DNA of 64,000 nt. It comes from Cololabis saira (taxonomy: Eukaryota; Chordata; Actinopteri; Beloniformes; Belonidae). A model generated the notes under the pieces. That model was not told the DNA's origin. It searched no databases and was given only the letters and a program-made list of their open reading frames with translations. Position 1 is the first letter of the stretch; each line of letters begins with the position of its first letter. This document shows positions 32,292-44,296 of the stretch, piece after piece. The stretch lies in contig NC_084597.1 of assembly GCF_033807715.1 (NCBI RefSeq), positions 6,784,147-6,848,146 on the forward strand. The letters are read 5' to 3'. The position numbers and the translations under genes are program-made.

Positions 32292-33270
32292 TAAGGCAAG
32301 GCAAGTTTATTTGTACATCACAATTCAACACAAGGTGATTCAAAGTGCTTTACATCAACATTAAAAGCAGCAAGACACAATTAAACAGTAAATAACAAAT
32401 AAAATGAAATAAAATTTGAATAAAAAGCACAAGTTGTTAAAAAGTAAGGACAGTACAGTACAGCAGGTACATCTCATTCTTAAAATGGCAAGAATTTCTA
32501 TACAGTTTCTATACGGTCAAAACCTACAAAGACCGGGTCAAATACAGTATTACAAAAGTAATCTGTGCCGATTCGTGCAGCAGGATGTAGCCTTGCACCT
32601 ACAGGTGCAGACTAGCACCCAAACAAACATTAGCCGATGTTTAGAATGAATCTTCCTCTACGCTTCAACATCATTATACTTCCTTTGTTTCGTTGTCATT
32701 CTGCATCGAGACGCCTGATGTTTTTGACCCTTTTACATGCAACTGTTTAATTAAATCTACTGAAATCTGGATCATCTCTCAAGTTCTTGGTAACTTAGAC
32801 GATTAGTTTCAGTCCAGTTGTTCACCTAGTTCAGGGGTCGGCAACCCGCGGCTCTAGAGCCGTATGCGGCTCTTTAGCGCCGCCCTAGTGGCTCCTGGAG
32901 CTTTTACAAAAATGTTTGACCTTTTTTTCCCTTTTTTTCTTCTTTTTTCCTTTTTTTTCTTATTTTTTCGTTTTCCTTTTTTCTCTTTTTTTTCCTTTTT
33001 TCTTTTTTTTCTTCTTTTTTTCTTCTTTTTTCTTCTTTTCTCTTTTTTTCTTCCTTTTTCATTTCCTTTTTAATCTCGACATTTCAACTTTTTTCTCGAC
33101 ATTTTTACTTTTTCCTCGACATTTCGACTTTTTTCTCGAAATTTCGACTTTTTTCTCGACATTTCAAATTTTTTCTCGAGATTGTACTTCAACATTAATC
33201 TCGACATTTCGACTTTTTTCTCGACATTTCGACTTTTTTCTCAACGTGCATAATGAAAAAAAAATCTTCC
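32292..33270. repeat. Segmental duplication copy 2
   Basis: Matches 28846-29870 in direct orientation, from LINE tail through CGATTCGTGCAGCAGGATGT and TTCACCTAGTT into the first part of a family E hAT copy. It has a small local rearrangement at CTATACAGTTTCTATACGG. Confidence 0.85.
32832..33260. mobile_element. hAT family E copy 5, right end missing
   Basis: Starts CAGGGGTCGGCAACCCGCGG with the same left flank ACCTAGTT as copy 4, so it was copied by duplication and not by transposition. It breaks off after CATAATGAAAAAAAAATCTT and joins LINE-tail sequence. Confidence 0.85.
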
Positions 33271-33377
33271 CAATTATAACTTTGAAAAAAAATGGAATAA
33301 AAGAGGTAACATAATAAAAAGCACAAGTTTTTAAAAAGTAAGGGCAGTAGAGTACAGTAGGTAAGTATTTAATTTAA

Positions 33378-34236
33378 AGCAGCACAACGTAACTTTCAGC
33401 TTTTCTGAGTTTGGCGGCATCTTTTGGACAAAAGCGGTAGTGTTTTACCAGAAAGAACACTACGTTTCCTATGAGCACCAGCGCGCCCTGCCGGAAAACT
33501 CCTGTCCCGTCGCTGCATTTGTTTTGAGAGAAGACAGGACGCTTTTCTGTTTCACCAAGTGAACAGACGGAACGCAAAAAAAAAGATGTTAAACTGCTGG
33601 AAAGGAACTGGAATTTACCGGGATACCTTAAACAAGGAAGCCAGCGAGCGGTATATGGAGAAAATAATGATTATTAACGGTCTGGATCCATATGAAATCC
33701 CTACTAAAGAATGGGGCTCCTGGTCGGAGCGCCACTCTTTATAAGGATTTACTGCCGCAGTTCTGCAGAACCACCGTCTTACTACCTTGTTTAGGAGTGT
33801 TTGGCAGCTGCTTTGGTAAATGTTTTACTCGCCATGTGTTTCAATAAATTAGTATAATAGTACAACATACAGTACATGTTTTGTATTACTCTTACTTTTC
33901 TTATCTTTTTTTTTGACTGCTATATTATGCTGAAGAGGCTCCGGGGCGTGAGCAATATTTGTGTTTTCCTCGTGAGATTATTTTTTTCCTCTGCAGCTAC
34001 AAATCAAATAGTTAATATTTTTTCCTCAACAAAATTAATCGCACCGCAGAGAGCTGGCCAGCAACTGCGTTTAGCTGGAGAAGTGGGGAATAAAACCCGT
34101 TTGAATGATCCGACCCCGGTCTGTGAGTGTTTGTTTGTGGTTTAATAAACCCGTGTTTTGATCCGACGCCCGTCTGTGTGCGTGTTTGTTTGTTTACTGA
34201 GGAACGTTATGTTTGGTCGTTACAGCCGCGATCCAA
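33378..34236. mobile_element. TTAA-flanked element, family H copy 2, truncated
   Basis: Left end AGCAGCACAACGTAACTTTC preceded by TTAA (33374-33377). It matches the reverse complement of 6250-7078 and stops after GTTACAGCCGCGATCCAACC, where a LINE tail begins. It holds a short coding fossil. Confidence 0.7.
33586..33744 (+). pseudogene. Short coding fossil in element H
   Basis: The frame reads MLNCWKGTGIYRDTLNKEAS, then ERYMEKIMIINGLDPYEIP and TKEWGSW before a stop at 33742-33744. The RY.EK...INGLDPYEIP..EW pattern resembles a segment of transposon proteins of fish TTAA/TA-type elements that also carry YqaJ-like nuclease domains; that comparison is from memory and weak. The matching part of copy 1 is destroyed by an AT palindrome, so the peptide persists only here. 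No catalytic residues are present. Confidence 0.4.
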
Positions 34237-34343
34237 CCGAGGCAAGTTTATTTGTATAGCAAAATACAACACAAGGTGATTCAAAGTCCTTTACATTAAC
34301 ATTAAAAGCAGCAAAACATAATTAAACAGTGAATAACAAATAC

Positions 34344-35450
34344 AATTAAAGCTGCAAGCAGCAATGAACGGGCCCTCGCACCCTTGTGCACGTTCAGGCT
34401 GCAGTGGAAGCTTGTAGGACTTAATGTAGATTCTTCAGGCCTGGACATTTAGCGGATGAAACCACCCACGACTCTCTATATCAAACCATTCAAAAGTTAT
34501 GTCAGAAAGTAGGAACTATCAGATATTTACCAATCAGAAGAAGGGGCGGGGCTAATTTGCAGCAATTATGTTCAAGGACTCAAAACCGAGTGCGATGACA
34601 CCAACCACGAGTCTTTATGTCAAACCATTCAAAAGTTATAGCAGGAAATAGGGACTATCAAATATGGACCAATCAGATTAAGTGGGTGCGCTCTTTGGCG
34701 TCTAGCGTCTCCACGGTAACGCTTTTGACTGAGAAAAGTAATGCGCGTCGTCGCAGGATGGAGACGCACATTTTGATGTATAACACACCTGGGTGCACGT
34801 TACAGTTCGGAGACTTGCAACATGATACAGGTGTGTACCGATTTTCGTGCATGTACGTCAAACCGTATTGTGGGGCTTGAGGCACGAAGTTTTTCTAGGG
34901 GGCGCTGTTGAGCCATTTTGCCATGCCCATTAAAGGAGCATGAGGCTCCTTTTAAGAAATGAGACTCTCTAGCGCCACCCTTCACCACGACGGCCGTTGG
35001 GGGTACTGCAGCCAACAGTGAAGCCGGCACGGGAGAACGGGGAGAACGCGCATGCAGCGTCATGTGACGTCACATCTGCAGGACAGTGCGGGAAATTCGG
35101 GACCGAATTGCAGCACATTTTGCAGCACACAGCCTGTTCAAGGCAACGGAGAGATACACTAGAGGAATCATTCTTTTGGGTTTGGAACGCTTCACCTGAC
35201 ATTATTACTAGAAAACTTAAAACATATACGAATTTTTTTCATAAATCCTGCCTCAAGCTCCTTTAATGCAAACCATGAAATATCAAATTTTCCGCCAGGC
35301 CTGGCTTTGGTGACTTTTGGGGCACGTTTAGGGCAAAAAGGCCCTCCTTTCGTCGGAAAAATAAAATAAAAAGGAGAAGAAAAAAAAGGAGAAAAAAAAA
35401 TTCCTACAGATACAATAAGGCCTTCGCACTGTCAGTGCTCGGGCCCTAAT
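34344..35450 (-). mobile_element. Helentron-like family R copy 3
   Basis: On the plus strand it opens TTAAAGCTGCAAGCAGCAAT (hairpin end) and closes with AGTGCTCGGGCCCTAAT. It contains AACTTTTGAATGG reversed, CCGAAAATCGGTACAC-type landmarks and a G MITE. Confidence 0.68.
34934..35262. mobile_element. MITE family G copy 1 (TTAA TSD)
   Basis: AGGAGCATGAGGC to GCCTCAAGCTCCT, with TTAA on each side (34930-34933, 35263-35266); the host reads CCCATTAATGC when it is removed. It contains the palindrome ATGTGACGTCACAT with a consensus CRE TGACGTCA at 35065-35072. Confidence 0.88.
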
Positions 35451-35700
35451 GATAAGAAAAGAGGTAAAATAATAAGAAGCACAACGTTAAAAATGTTAAA
35501 AGTAAGGGCAGTAGAGTAAAGCAGGTAAGTATTTAATTAAACAATAATGTTTTTAGGCCTGATTTAAAGGACCTGACAGTTTGAGCAGACCTCAGGTCTA
35601 CAGGAAGCAGACTTTTTCTGAAATTATTCAGAAAAGGCTCTTTTTGTGCAAAGACGTTTTTAAAAAATGCCTCTGATTCCAATGTTAAAGCCCCATTCAA

Positions 35701-36321
35701 ACAAACTGGACCCCCACCAGATGAAGGACAGAGAATCTCGTCCTCTGCTCACCTGACCACGTCTCTCCTGAGACAAGAGCATCGCTTGAATCTCTGAGCC
35801 ATCAAACCACCGTCTTCGGCTGCATTAAACGTATTTAGGTCCAACAAAGTGCTCCCCCTTGACTCCGTCGCTTCTTTAAATGACTTAAGAAGTAGGAGGG
35901 GGAAAAAAAGAAAAGAAGAAGACGAAGGATGAAGAGGAGGGGGGTGGCGAACAGGAGGAAAAAAAGCGCTTGGGGGATTTACGGTGACTAAATGCAAGGG
36001 TCAGACAGGATGTGTGGCGGTGGTATTGATCAGTGAAGCATGCCACGCACACGTGGCCCGAACCCTGACCCGTAAATAGCAAATGAATCTAAATCCAATA
36101 GACTGAAGTGTCCAGCACAGACTGCACACACACACACACACACACGCATGTGGAAGCATGGAAATACAGGCGCCACACAAGTATTCAGGTATGTGGTCTC
36201 GCTGCCGTCGCTCACCTGATTGATCTGATTGATCTCATCATTAGGATTAGTGATTGATTGGCAGGTTCTTCATAAACAGAAACGATGTGCTCAGGATATG
36301 ACGACGGTGCAACGTCTAGAG
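35701..36321. other. No supported gene
   Basis: Single-copy-looking DNA with a purine run (35895-35945) and a short (CA)n at 36125-36146. Confidence 0.4.
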
Positions 36322-36476
36322 CAGGGGTCGGCAACCCAAAATGTTGAAAGAGCCATATTGGACCAAAAATACAAAAAACAAATATGTCTGGAGCCGCAAA
36401 AAATGAAAAGTCTTGTATAAGCCTTAGAATGAAGGCAACACATGCTGGATGTTTATATATTAGTTATAATATTATT

Positions 36477-36592
36477 ATGTTTAAAAAGAATCTCAACGTC
36501 ATTGCTGAAACGTGATTTTTGTTCAATTATAAAGTTCCATCTGTAAAGATCACTTACTCCGAACTTTATGACAAGGATTATTTCCAGCAGCT
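36477..36592. repeat. Inverted copy of the downstream flank (37474-37589)
   Basis: About 98% identical to the reverse complement of 37474-37589, from ATGTTTAAAAAGAATCTCAA to TTTCCAGCAGCT. Other family E copies lack it at this point. Confidence 0.9.
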
Positions 36593-36726
36593 CGGCAGGT
36601 CGGTAATATTTTTCATTATGCACTTCGAGAAAAAAGTCGAAATGTTGAGAAAAAAGTCGAAATTTCGAGAAAAAAGTAGAAATGTCGAGATTAATGTTGA
36701 AGTACAATCTTAAGAAAAAAGTTTAA

Positions 36727-37055
36727 AGGAGCTTGAGGCAGGATTGAGGCAGGATTTATGAAAAAAATTTGTATACGTTTTAAGTTTTCTAGTAATAATG
36801 TCCGATGAAGCGTTCCAAACCAAAAAGAATGTTTCCTCTAGTGTATCTCTCCTTTGCTTTGAACAGGCTGTGTGCTGCAAAATGTGCTGCAATTCGGAGG
36901 CCGAATTTCCCGCGCTGTCCTGCGGATGTGACGTCACATGACACATCCCCGTTCTCCCGTGCCGGCTTCACTGTTGGCTGCAGTACCCCCGACGGCCGTC
37001 GTGGCGAAGGGTGGCGCTAGAGAGTCTCATTTCTTAAAAGGAGCCTCATGCTCCT
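36727..37055. mobile_element. MITE family G copy 2 (TTAA TSD)
   Basis: AGGAGCTTGAGGCAGG to GCCTCATGCTCCT with TTAA on both sides (36723-36726, 37056-37059). TGACGTCA is at 36929-36936. Opposite orientation to copy 1. Confidence 0.88.
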
Positions 37056-37473
37056 TTAAATGTCGAGAAAAAAGTCGAAATGTCGAGAAAAAAGTCGAAA
37101 TGTCGAGATTAATGTTGAAGTACAATCTTGAGAAAAAAGTCGAAATGTCGAGAAAAAAGTCGAAATTTCGAGAAAAAAGTCAAAATGTCAAGATTAATGT
37201 TGAAGTACAATCTTGAGAAAAAAGTTGAGAAAAAAGTCAAAATGTCGAGAAAAAAGTCGAAATGTCAAGATTAAAAAGGACAGGAAAAAATAAAAAAAGA
37301 GAAAGGAAAAAAGAAAAAAGAAAACAAGGAAAAAAGAAAAGAAGGAAAAAAGAAAAAAAGAGAAAAAAAGGAAAAAAAAGGTCCAACATTTTTTTAAAAG
37401 CTCCAGGAGCCACTAGGGCGGCGCTAAAGAGCCGGATGCGGCTCTAGAGCCGCGAGTTGCTGACCCCCGGTCT

Positions 37474-37589
37474 AGCTGCTGGAAATAATCCTTGTCATAA
37501 AGTTCGGAGTAAGTGATCTTTACAGATGGAACTTTATAATTAAACAAAAATCACGTTTCAGCAATGATGTTGAGATTCTTTTTAAACAT
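37474..37589. repeat. Flanking partner of the captured inverted repeat
   Basis: Unique-looking DNA immediately right of family E copy 6, present reversed inside it. Confidence 0.88.
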
Positions 37590-38589
37590 TTTTTTGGGTT
37601 ATTTTGCTTTGGTGCAATAAAATCATGTATTTTTATTCATTTGTCATTTTTTGTTGTTATGTATTTATGTATCTATTTTTTTTAAGCCTAACCATTAAAC
37701 CATCGATGTTAAAAAGTTTAAAACATTTTGATGCAAATTCTGTTTGATGCCACTATTCTTTTAACCCTGGATTAATGCATGCATGCAGGTTTCGGTAAAT
37801 ATGACCTTTGACCCGTCCTGTAGTTTGGAGAAAACAAGAAGGGATGCAGCCGTAACCACAGACTGTAAAATACAAAGCACAAAGCATCGGTGACATTAGA
37901 CAGAGGTTTTCCTGAGAAGGAGAGAATAAATAGTTTATTCTTTGTTTATTCTTTGCGATATTGATCTGGAAGCCAACGGGAACATGCCAACCTCCTGTCA
38001 ATCAAAGTTTGCTGTAGCTTGACATGTAGGGAGCTGCAGAGCTGCTGGCGGACTTTAATCCCACTTCACTTGTCGTTTCGGTGACAAAATCAGAAATTAC
38101 CGTCAAGACCAGACAAGGAGAAGCTGCGTTTCAGTTTTATTTATATATATATTTTATATAGCTGTAAAGCACTAGGATTACCTTGCCTTGCCTCGCATGA
38201 TGATGACTGATGAGGAAGTGATGATGGGCATCCATTGGCTGTGCTGACTGTCAATAAAAAGGCTATAATATTATACATACATGTGTTCACCTGTTGTGTG
38301 GACATTGTAATTGGACATTATTTCACGTTAGAATTACAAGGATCTGCATCTGTTGATGGCCAAAGTTTCCCCTGGGCAGGTTATGTTTTTGACATAGAAT
38401 GATACAAAAACATCCATTTGCTTAAAACAAGAATACATGTTTGCTCTGGTTTTATTGCAATATAGAGAAATGTATTTTTAACGTTAACAGAGCATTTAAG
38501 AAAAATATGTTGTGATTAATTGCAATTAATTGTGAATCTAAGAAAATATTTACATCGCAATTAGAAGATGAAATCGATTCACAACCCTG

Positions 38590-38595
<6 letters not shown>
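37590..38595. other. No supported gene
   Basis: AT-rich single-copy-looking DNA. No domain in any frame. Confidence 0.4.

Positions 38596-38631
<36 letters not shown>
38596..38631. repeat. (TA)n microsatellite
   Basis: About 18 TA units. Confidence 0.95.
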
Positions 38632-38633
<2 letters not shown>

Positions 38634-39301
38634 CTCTTGTGTAGGATTTTAAGTATTTTTGTGCAATTAGAGAGTTTTTTTTGCAAAATCTTTGCATTTT
38701 ACCATTTTGAAAGAGACATTTTTCGGAGCCCAATTAGGACAATTATCTATTTTTTTAAATTGTTTTACAATTTGCAAGTATTTTTTTGGAAAAAAAAAAG
38801 CCACAAAGACATTAGGCTCTTCTCTTAAAAATAAAATGGTCACTGTTATAGCATGTATAATTGGATTCATGATATTTGTGAGGGCTATTTGAAAATCCCG
38901 CAACAAAAGAAATACTCAACAAACAAAACCCATTTGTACTCTTTACTCACGTTCATTAGGTTTATTGAATATGAGGTCATATGGCACATTTCATTTTACT
39001 TAGAATATTAAAAATCACTGGGATCTGACCTTTCAGAGCCGTCTTGTATGTAAATGGATCCGGCAGCAGGTAAAGTCTGCAAACAAAATATTGCTTGGAT
39101 TTTTCTCATGCCGGTGAAAAATCCCTCCCCTTTATTTGATGCCTCTTTCCACTTTGTATTTTCTTGATGTCGACACCCAGCCAACCTGCACGCTGCACAC
39201 AAACAAGCATAAGGCTAACCTTAACTATCTTAACCTCCAAACACATGCCCATGCAGATACATATGCATTAAAACGCACAGAAAGATGCATATGCATCGCA
39301 T

Positions 39302-39302
<1 letters not shown>

Positions 39303-39349
<47 letters not shown>
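39303..39349. repeat. (CA)n microsatellite
   Basis: About 23 CA units, preceded by imperfect ATGCATATGCATCGCATG sequence. Confidence 0.95.
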
Positions 39350-39351
<2 letters not shown>

Positions 39352-40498
39352 CCCAACAAACAAAAAATCCTTTTAAGTAATGAAATTACACAGAGTCATA
39401 TGTTATATCGTAGACTAGAGTTATGGGCACGTTTTACATAAAATTCACATCGCATTGTCCGGGATGCATGTGTGCATACGGATTTACATTTCCGAGGGTA
39501 TTAAATAAATGAGCGAGGTAAAAGCAGTAAAATAAGAAGGGGAGAAAAATGAAAAAGCGGCCCAATTTCCTGTTCTATCACCTCAAATCCTGGCAGCCAT
39601 AAATAACATGAAAACACACCCACTTTTTTGTCCTCATGCCCACCCACACACAGACACGACGACACATCCACTTGCAAACAAAAAGAAACGAGACCTATCA
39701 CTGAGCTGTTTAGTCATTTCCTCATGTTTCTTTGAGGAACGGAAGGATTTTTGAACCAACGCGATTTAATCACAAGTAAAATTAAAAAAAAAATTAAAAA
39801 AAGATTGTGAAATTGTTACAGTGTCCGAACCTGTGCATTTCACAATGGCCTCATCTGGAGCGGCGATCAGCAGAGGGGGCACGGAGACGCTGCTTCTGGG
39901 CCAGGCCAGTCTTAATCCAGCACAGCTCACCAGATTCCAACAAGTAAATCGCATATTTCTAAACACTGGATTATGCTTTTCTTTTATTACTGCTGGAGCT
40001 GACAGCGAGTTGTGGGGTTAGGGGGGTAAGGCTGAACTGATGGGATTATCAGAAAAGCCTTGGGACTTAAATATGAAGGGAGGAATAATAATAACAATAA
40101 TAATAAAAAGAAAAAAGAAAAAATAGATGTGTTCATTAAGTTGATGACTGAATGAGAATCCTGAATTAAAGATGGGTAGAAAATACTGATAAAAAGGAGA
40201 AAAAAAAGTAGGTCTGACACGATATTAATCCCAAGATAAGCTCAAAAGCAGTTCAACGATGACACAGAAGAGGGTAAAGCAAATACAATTGATTATACGC
40301 AGGGCACAGAACTTGTAAGGCTTCCAACAAAGAAGCACTGGTGCACTGGAGTAAAGAGGAAAAAAGTCATTAAAATACAAATAAAAAACACACTCATGGC
40401 TGTTAATGTGGGGGGGGGGGGTCTTGCCGTGTTTTGCATGTTTCTCCACGGCTCGTGCTTTTACGACAACAGCAACTTGCAATACCAACGGCTAACAT
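39350..40498. other. No supported gene
   Basis: Single-copy-looking DNA with a run of ten G near 40410-40420. Nothing else recognised. Confidence 0.4.
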
Positions 40499-41228
40499 AC
40501 GGTGGCCGAGACCCGCCATTGCGGAAAATTAAAGAAACGCTGCAAATAAAAAGAAACGCCGCTGCAAATAAAATAAACGCTTTGCAAATAAAATAAACGC
40601 TGAAAATAAAAACAAACGCTGCTGCAAATAAAAGAAACACTTTGCAAATAAAATAAACGCTGAAAATAAAAACAAACGCTGCTGCAAATAAAAGAAACGC
40701 TGCAAATAAAAAGAAACGCCGCTGCAAATAAAAGAAACGCTTTGCAAATAAAATAAACGCTGAAAATAAAAACAAACGCTGCTGCAAATAAAAGAAACGC
40801 TGCAAATATAAAGAAACGCCGCTGCAAATAAAAAAAAAACTACGCAAATAAAAAAGCCACAATGGAAGTGAATTACCGGGGACTATTTTTGCCGATGCAC
40901 CGGTGTTTTTTACATGAGAGGAGAAGAAGAAAAAGATGAAGAGGACGTAAGTGAAAAGGAATAAGAAGAACAACGAACGAGAAAATAAGTGAAAAGGTTA
41001 GTGTTCAACGTCGCTACATGTAATTTTTAATGTGCAACACCGGTGCATCAGCAAAAATAGTCCCCGGTAATTCACTTCCGTTGTGCCTTTTTCATTTGCG
41101 TCGTTTATTTATATTTTATTTGCAGCGGCATTTCTTTTTGTTTGCAGCGTTTATTTTATTTGCAGCAGCGTTTTATTCTCTTTGCAGCGTTACTTTTATT
41201 TTCAGCAATGGCGGGTCTCGGCCACCGT
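40499..41228. mobile_element. Fold-back element, family F copy 2
   Basis: ACGGTGGCCGAGACCCGCCA to its reverse complement. Flanking octamers GCTAACAT / ACTAACAT (7 of 8) suggest an 8- or 9-bp TSD. The left arm is an expanded array of about fifteen AACGCTGCAAATAAAA-type units; the right arm has only a few. Confidence 0.82.
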
Positions 41229-42075
41229 ACTAACATGACAAGCTGCAGAGATGCAGAAGTGCAGGAATCTGCAGGGTTGCAGAGACACGGAAAAGAGGAA
41301 AATGACCTTGCGGGGGAATAACAACAGCAACCCTTAATGTGCTGCATTACAAGATATGTGATAAAACACTTTTATGGGGATGACTGTTAACGTCGTGGTC
41401 TCATCGCACATGGTGCCCACTCAGTGGCCCATTTCGCCTCCATGCATGTTTGTGTCTGCGACTGGGGAGGGGTTGGTGTTCCCGGGTCCAGAGTTAGGGG
41501 GGCAGCGGCTCCTACCGCTCGTCTTTGTTCTCACCTTGGTACCGGATGATCCTTGGTAAATCATGTCCTCCTTTCTCTGGAGCCACACCGACGACGCTGG
41601 GAGCGTACGTGGATTATTCCTGCTCCTGAAGAGGAGCCGAGCATCATTACCTTTTATGAGTCTGTTTGTTTTCTCCCCCAGGCATTTGATCATATTGATG
41701 GGTTTATTATTATGACAGGTTTTTCAAGCAGGCCTGCACATGTTTTTCTCTTCATTGCTGTGCCTGAAGGCCTGGCAGTGAAACGTTGAAAAAGAAAATT
41801 GAATTCAGTACTGCCCCCTGATGGATTTGTAGTAACAACAACAGCTCTCGGGTCAAAGTACTCAAAGCTTTAGCTGGAAGAGATTACAACAATTAGGTGA
41901 AGAAATACTGAAAAATAACCACTTAACACAATTTACCTTCTTAAAGTGGATTTTTTTATTGATTATATCAGGTTTACGCTCCAAAATATATAGGTATCAA
42001 CTTTCTTATCACATAATCAAATAGATTCAACAGTTTTGACCACCATCACATGGAAATCTTCTGGGCATTACATAC
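41229..42075. other. No supported gene
   Basis: Moderate-GC single-copy-looking DNA. The frame at 41374-41559 has no recognisable domain. Confidence 0.4.
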
Positions 42076-42315
42076 TTTTTTCTTTTTCTTTACTTATCTT
42101 GCACTTTATATTCATTTATTTTTTCTTCTTTACTTATCTTGCACTTTATATTTATTTATTATTCTTTTTTTATCTTTGCACTTTATATTTTTTTATTTTC
42201 TTTACTTATCTTGCACTTTATATAAGAACCAGCACCTTCGATAAAGCACCTGTAATTTCGTTATTATAAAATATGAACAATGACAATAAAGAATCTTGAA
42301 TCTTGAATCTTGAAA
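42076..42315 (+). mobile_element. LINE/SINE 3' end with duplicated segment
   Basis: Four tandem copies of about TTTACTTATCTTGCACTTTA with spacers, followed by CAATGACAATAAAGAATC and a TTGAATC repeat tail, typical of a repeat-tailed LINE 3' end. Confidence 0.6.
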
Positions 42316-42699
42316 TTTCACAAATGATGAGGCGAACCAAGATTGTATCTGCATTTGTTTTTTTGTTTTTTTTTTTGTCTCTGTTTTAAGAAGTAATTAC
42401 TTGATTGGTCTAAAGCACAATGAATAGATTACAAGAGCCTGACCCAGGGGCAGGTCGGGGGGCCGCCGTCTTATCCCAGAAATAATGCATGATATATGCT
42501 CATGAAAGATTATGAAAATGTATTTTGAAAATCAAATCACAACATCAAAAAAGGTAAGTCAATTTAAATGGAAACAAAAAAGACCATTTACATACAAATA
42601 ACAACAAATACGGACAAAACGGCAAGATATAAAATCCCCAGCTGAGAAAATGCAATGTGAGAAATGACATGATCAAGACATACTGCACAAACCAATTTC

Positions 42700-43250
42700 T
42701 TGGAAAGTTAAAAGCCTTGTTTCAAGAAAAATAAGACTGATTTCAGACTATTTTGCTGGTTTTAAGAGTTCTAGTCAAAAAATCTTTCTTACTCCATTGG
42801 CTGAGATATTTTTGCTCATAATAAGACAAATCTGACTAGATTTAGGAATATTAGTTTTATTTCTAGCTGGGCTGTTTTTGCAGTAATCCACCAGAAGGAA
42901 ACACAGTCACCATAATAATAATAATAATAATAAGAGTGAGAAACAAGCGTCACTGAAACTGATTATAGGAACGTAAAATGACCAAAACAATCAGTGTCAT
43001 ATCAGTACATATAAACCAGCAGGTCACAATGCTACTTTCTATTAACTGCAAATTTTTGTCACTATATCTGTACACATGCATACATCTTTATGTGTCTGGT
43101 CTTTAATTCTTCTTTTATTGCATTTTTTTAAGCATTGGGCGCTTTTGTTTCTTTGTTGACGTTAGTTTGTAAGTGTACAGCCTTTTAATTTCCAATTTTT
43201 ATCCAATTGAGCAAACATTAAAGCAAAATACATGAATTCAGCAAATAATT
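42700..43250. repeat. Dispersed duplication, copy 1
   Basis: Starts in a CACTGCAAAAA-type hAT MITE (TTGTTTCAAGAAAAATAAGA) and continues through ACCAGCAGGTCACAATGCTA to AATACATGAATTCAG. Copy 2 is at 56515-57058. Confidence 0.85.
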
Positions 43251-44296
43251 AAGCCAAACTGTGACACATTTATTTGAATTATAATCAATTGTTGGATGAT
43301 ACGAGTTTAAGCTGTTTCCTTTAGACACCACCTCCGATTGAAAATAAAGTTGTTGTTCTACTTGACTTTTTAAATCTTTTTCCCTCTGGCACTTTGATCA
43401 TTTCAGTCGTTTTAAATCAAGTGTTGAGAGGTCCAAAGATTTATTGAAGAATTTCCTGATGTATGTGCAGATCTTTCAGGCTGACTAATTAATTTTGGTT
43501 TTGTTTGTTTTTTTTTCCTAATTAGATCAGTAGTCTAATAAGAATAGGGAAGACAGTGAGACATTCTAATTAGACAAACCTTTATGGGGCAACGCTGTCT
43601 TGTTTTTAATCTTCTCCATCCACCTGTGTTCATATTTGGTGCAGCCATCTCATACATCTTCTATACTTCCTCTCTTTTATAGTTTCGTAGTGTCCCTACT
43701 GCTCTGTACTTGCTCTGCTTGTCCCGCTGCCTCTATCAGTCTTCCCATATTTGTCACTCATTTTAAGCGTTCACCTTTTCCCCCGTTTGTGGACCCTGAC
43801 ACTCCTTCCAGCCCTAATATTCAAGCGGTGTTGATGTTAGGCCAGGACTTATCGATCAGACTATAAATTATCCATGCATCACCTCTCCTCTCCTCATTGC
43901 ATGTCTCACAAGCCGTCTGAGACCTTATAGAGAGAAGAAGAGAGGGGTAAGATGGGGTGCAGAGCAGGGAGGGAGGGAGAGAGAGTCTCCAGCAAATTGT
44001 TAATTAAATACGAATCAATCCTCTGCCATTTATCAGGCCATGCGTCCACCTCACCTTTAAGGAAGGGGGGGCTGAGGAGAGCAGGGGGGGAAAGAGAGGG
44101 ACGGGAAAAATCGATAAGGCAGACACATGGGAGGGATAAGTGTTTAATCCACCAATCAAACTATATCATGACCATTATAGAGACACAACTGAACATTATT
44201 GGTTTGCAACCCTTTAACATATCACATCCGGAAAGAAGTGTGAAATATGCAAACATTTGATCATGAAAGTTGCGCTCAGTGTGGAAAAGAGCGCGC
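43251..44296. other. No supported gene
   Basis: Single-copy-looking DNA. Purine-rich near 43920-44130. Confidence 0.4.

Larger units (their letters stand above)
34237..35700 (-). mobile_element. LINE 3' region interrupted by a family R element
   Basis: The tail TTTATTTGTATAGCAAAATA at 34245 and the part after 35450 are one LINE, split by 34344-35450. Near 35545-35615 the minus strand reads LRSAQTVRSFKSGLKTLLF, the usual LINE C-terminal FKSxLKxxLF. Dead copy. Confidence 0.6.
36322..37469. mobile_element. hAT family E copy 6 with nested MITE and captured flank
   Basis: CAGGGGTCGGCAACCCAAAA to GTTGCTGACCCCCG. TSD GTCTAGAG / GTCTAGCT, 6 of 8. It contains MITE G copy 2 and a 116-bp inverted copy of its own right-hand flank at 36477-36592. 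Confidence 0.85.
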
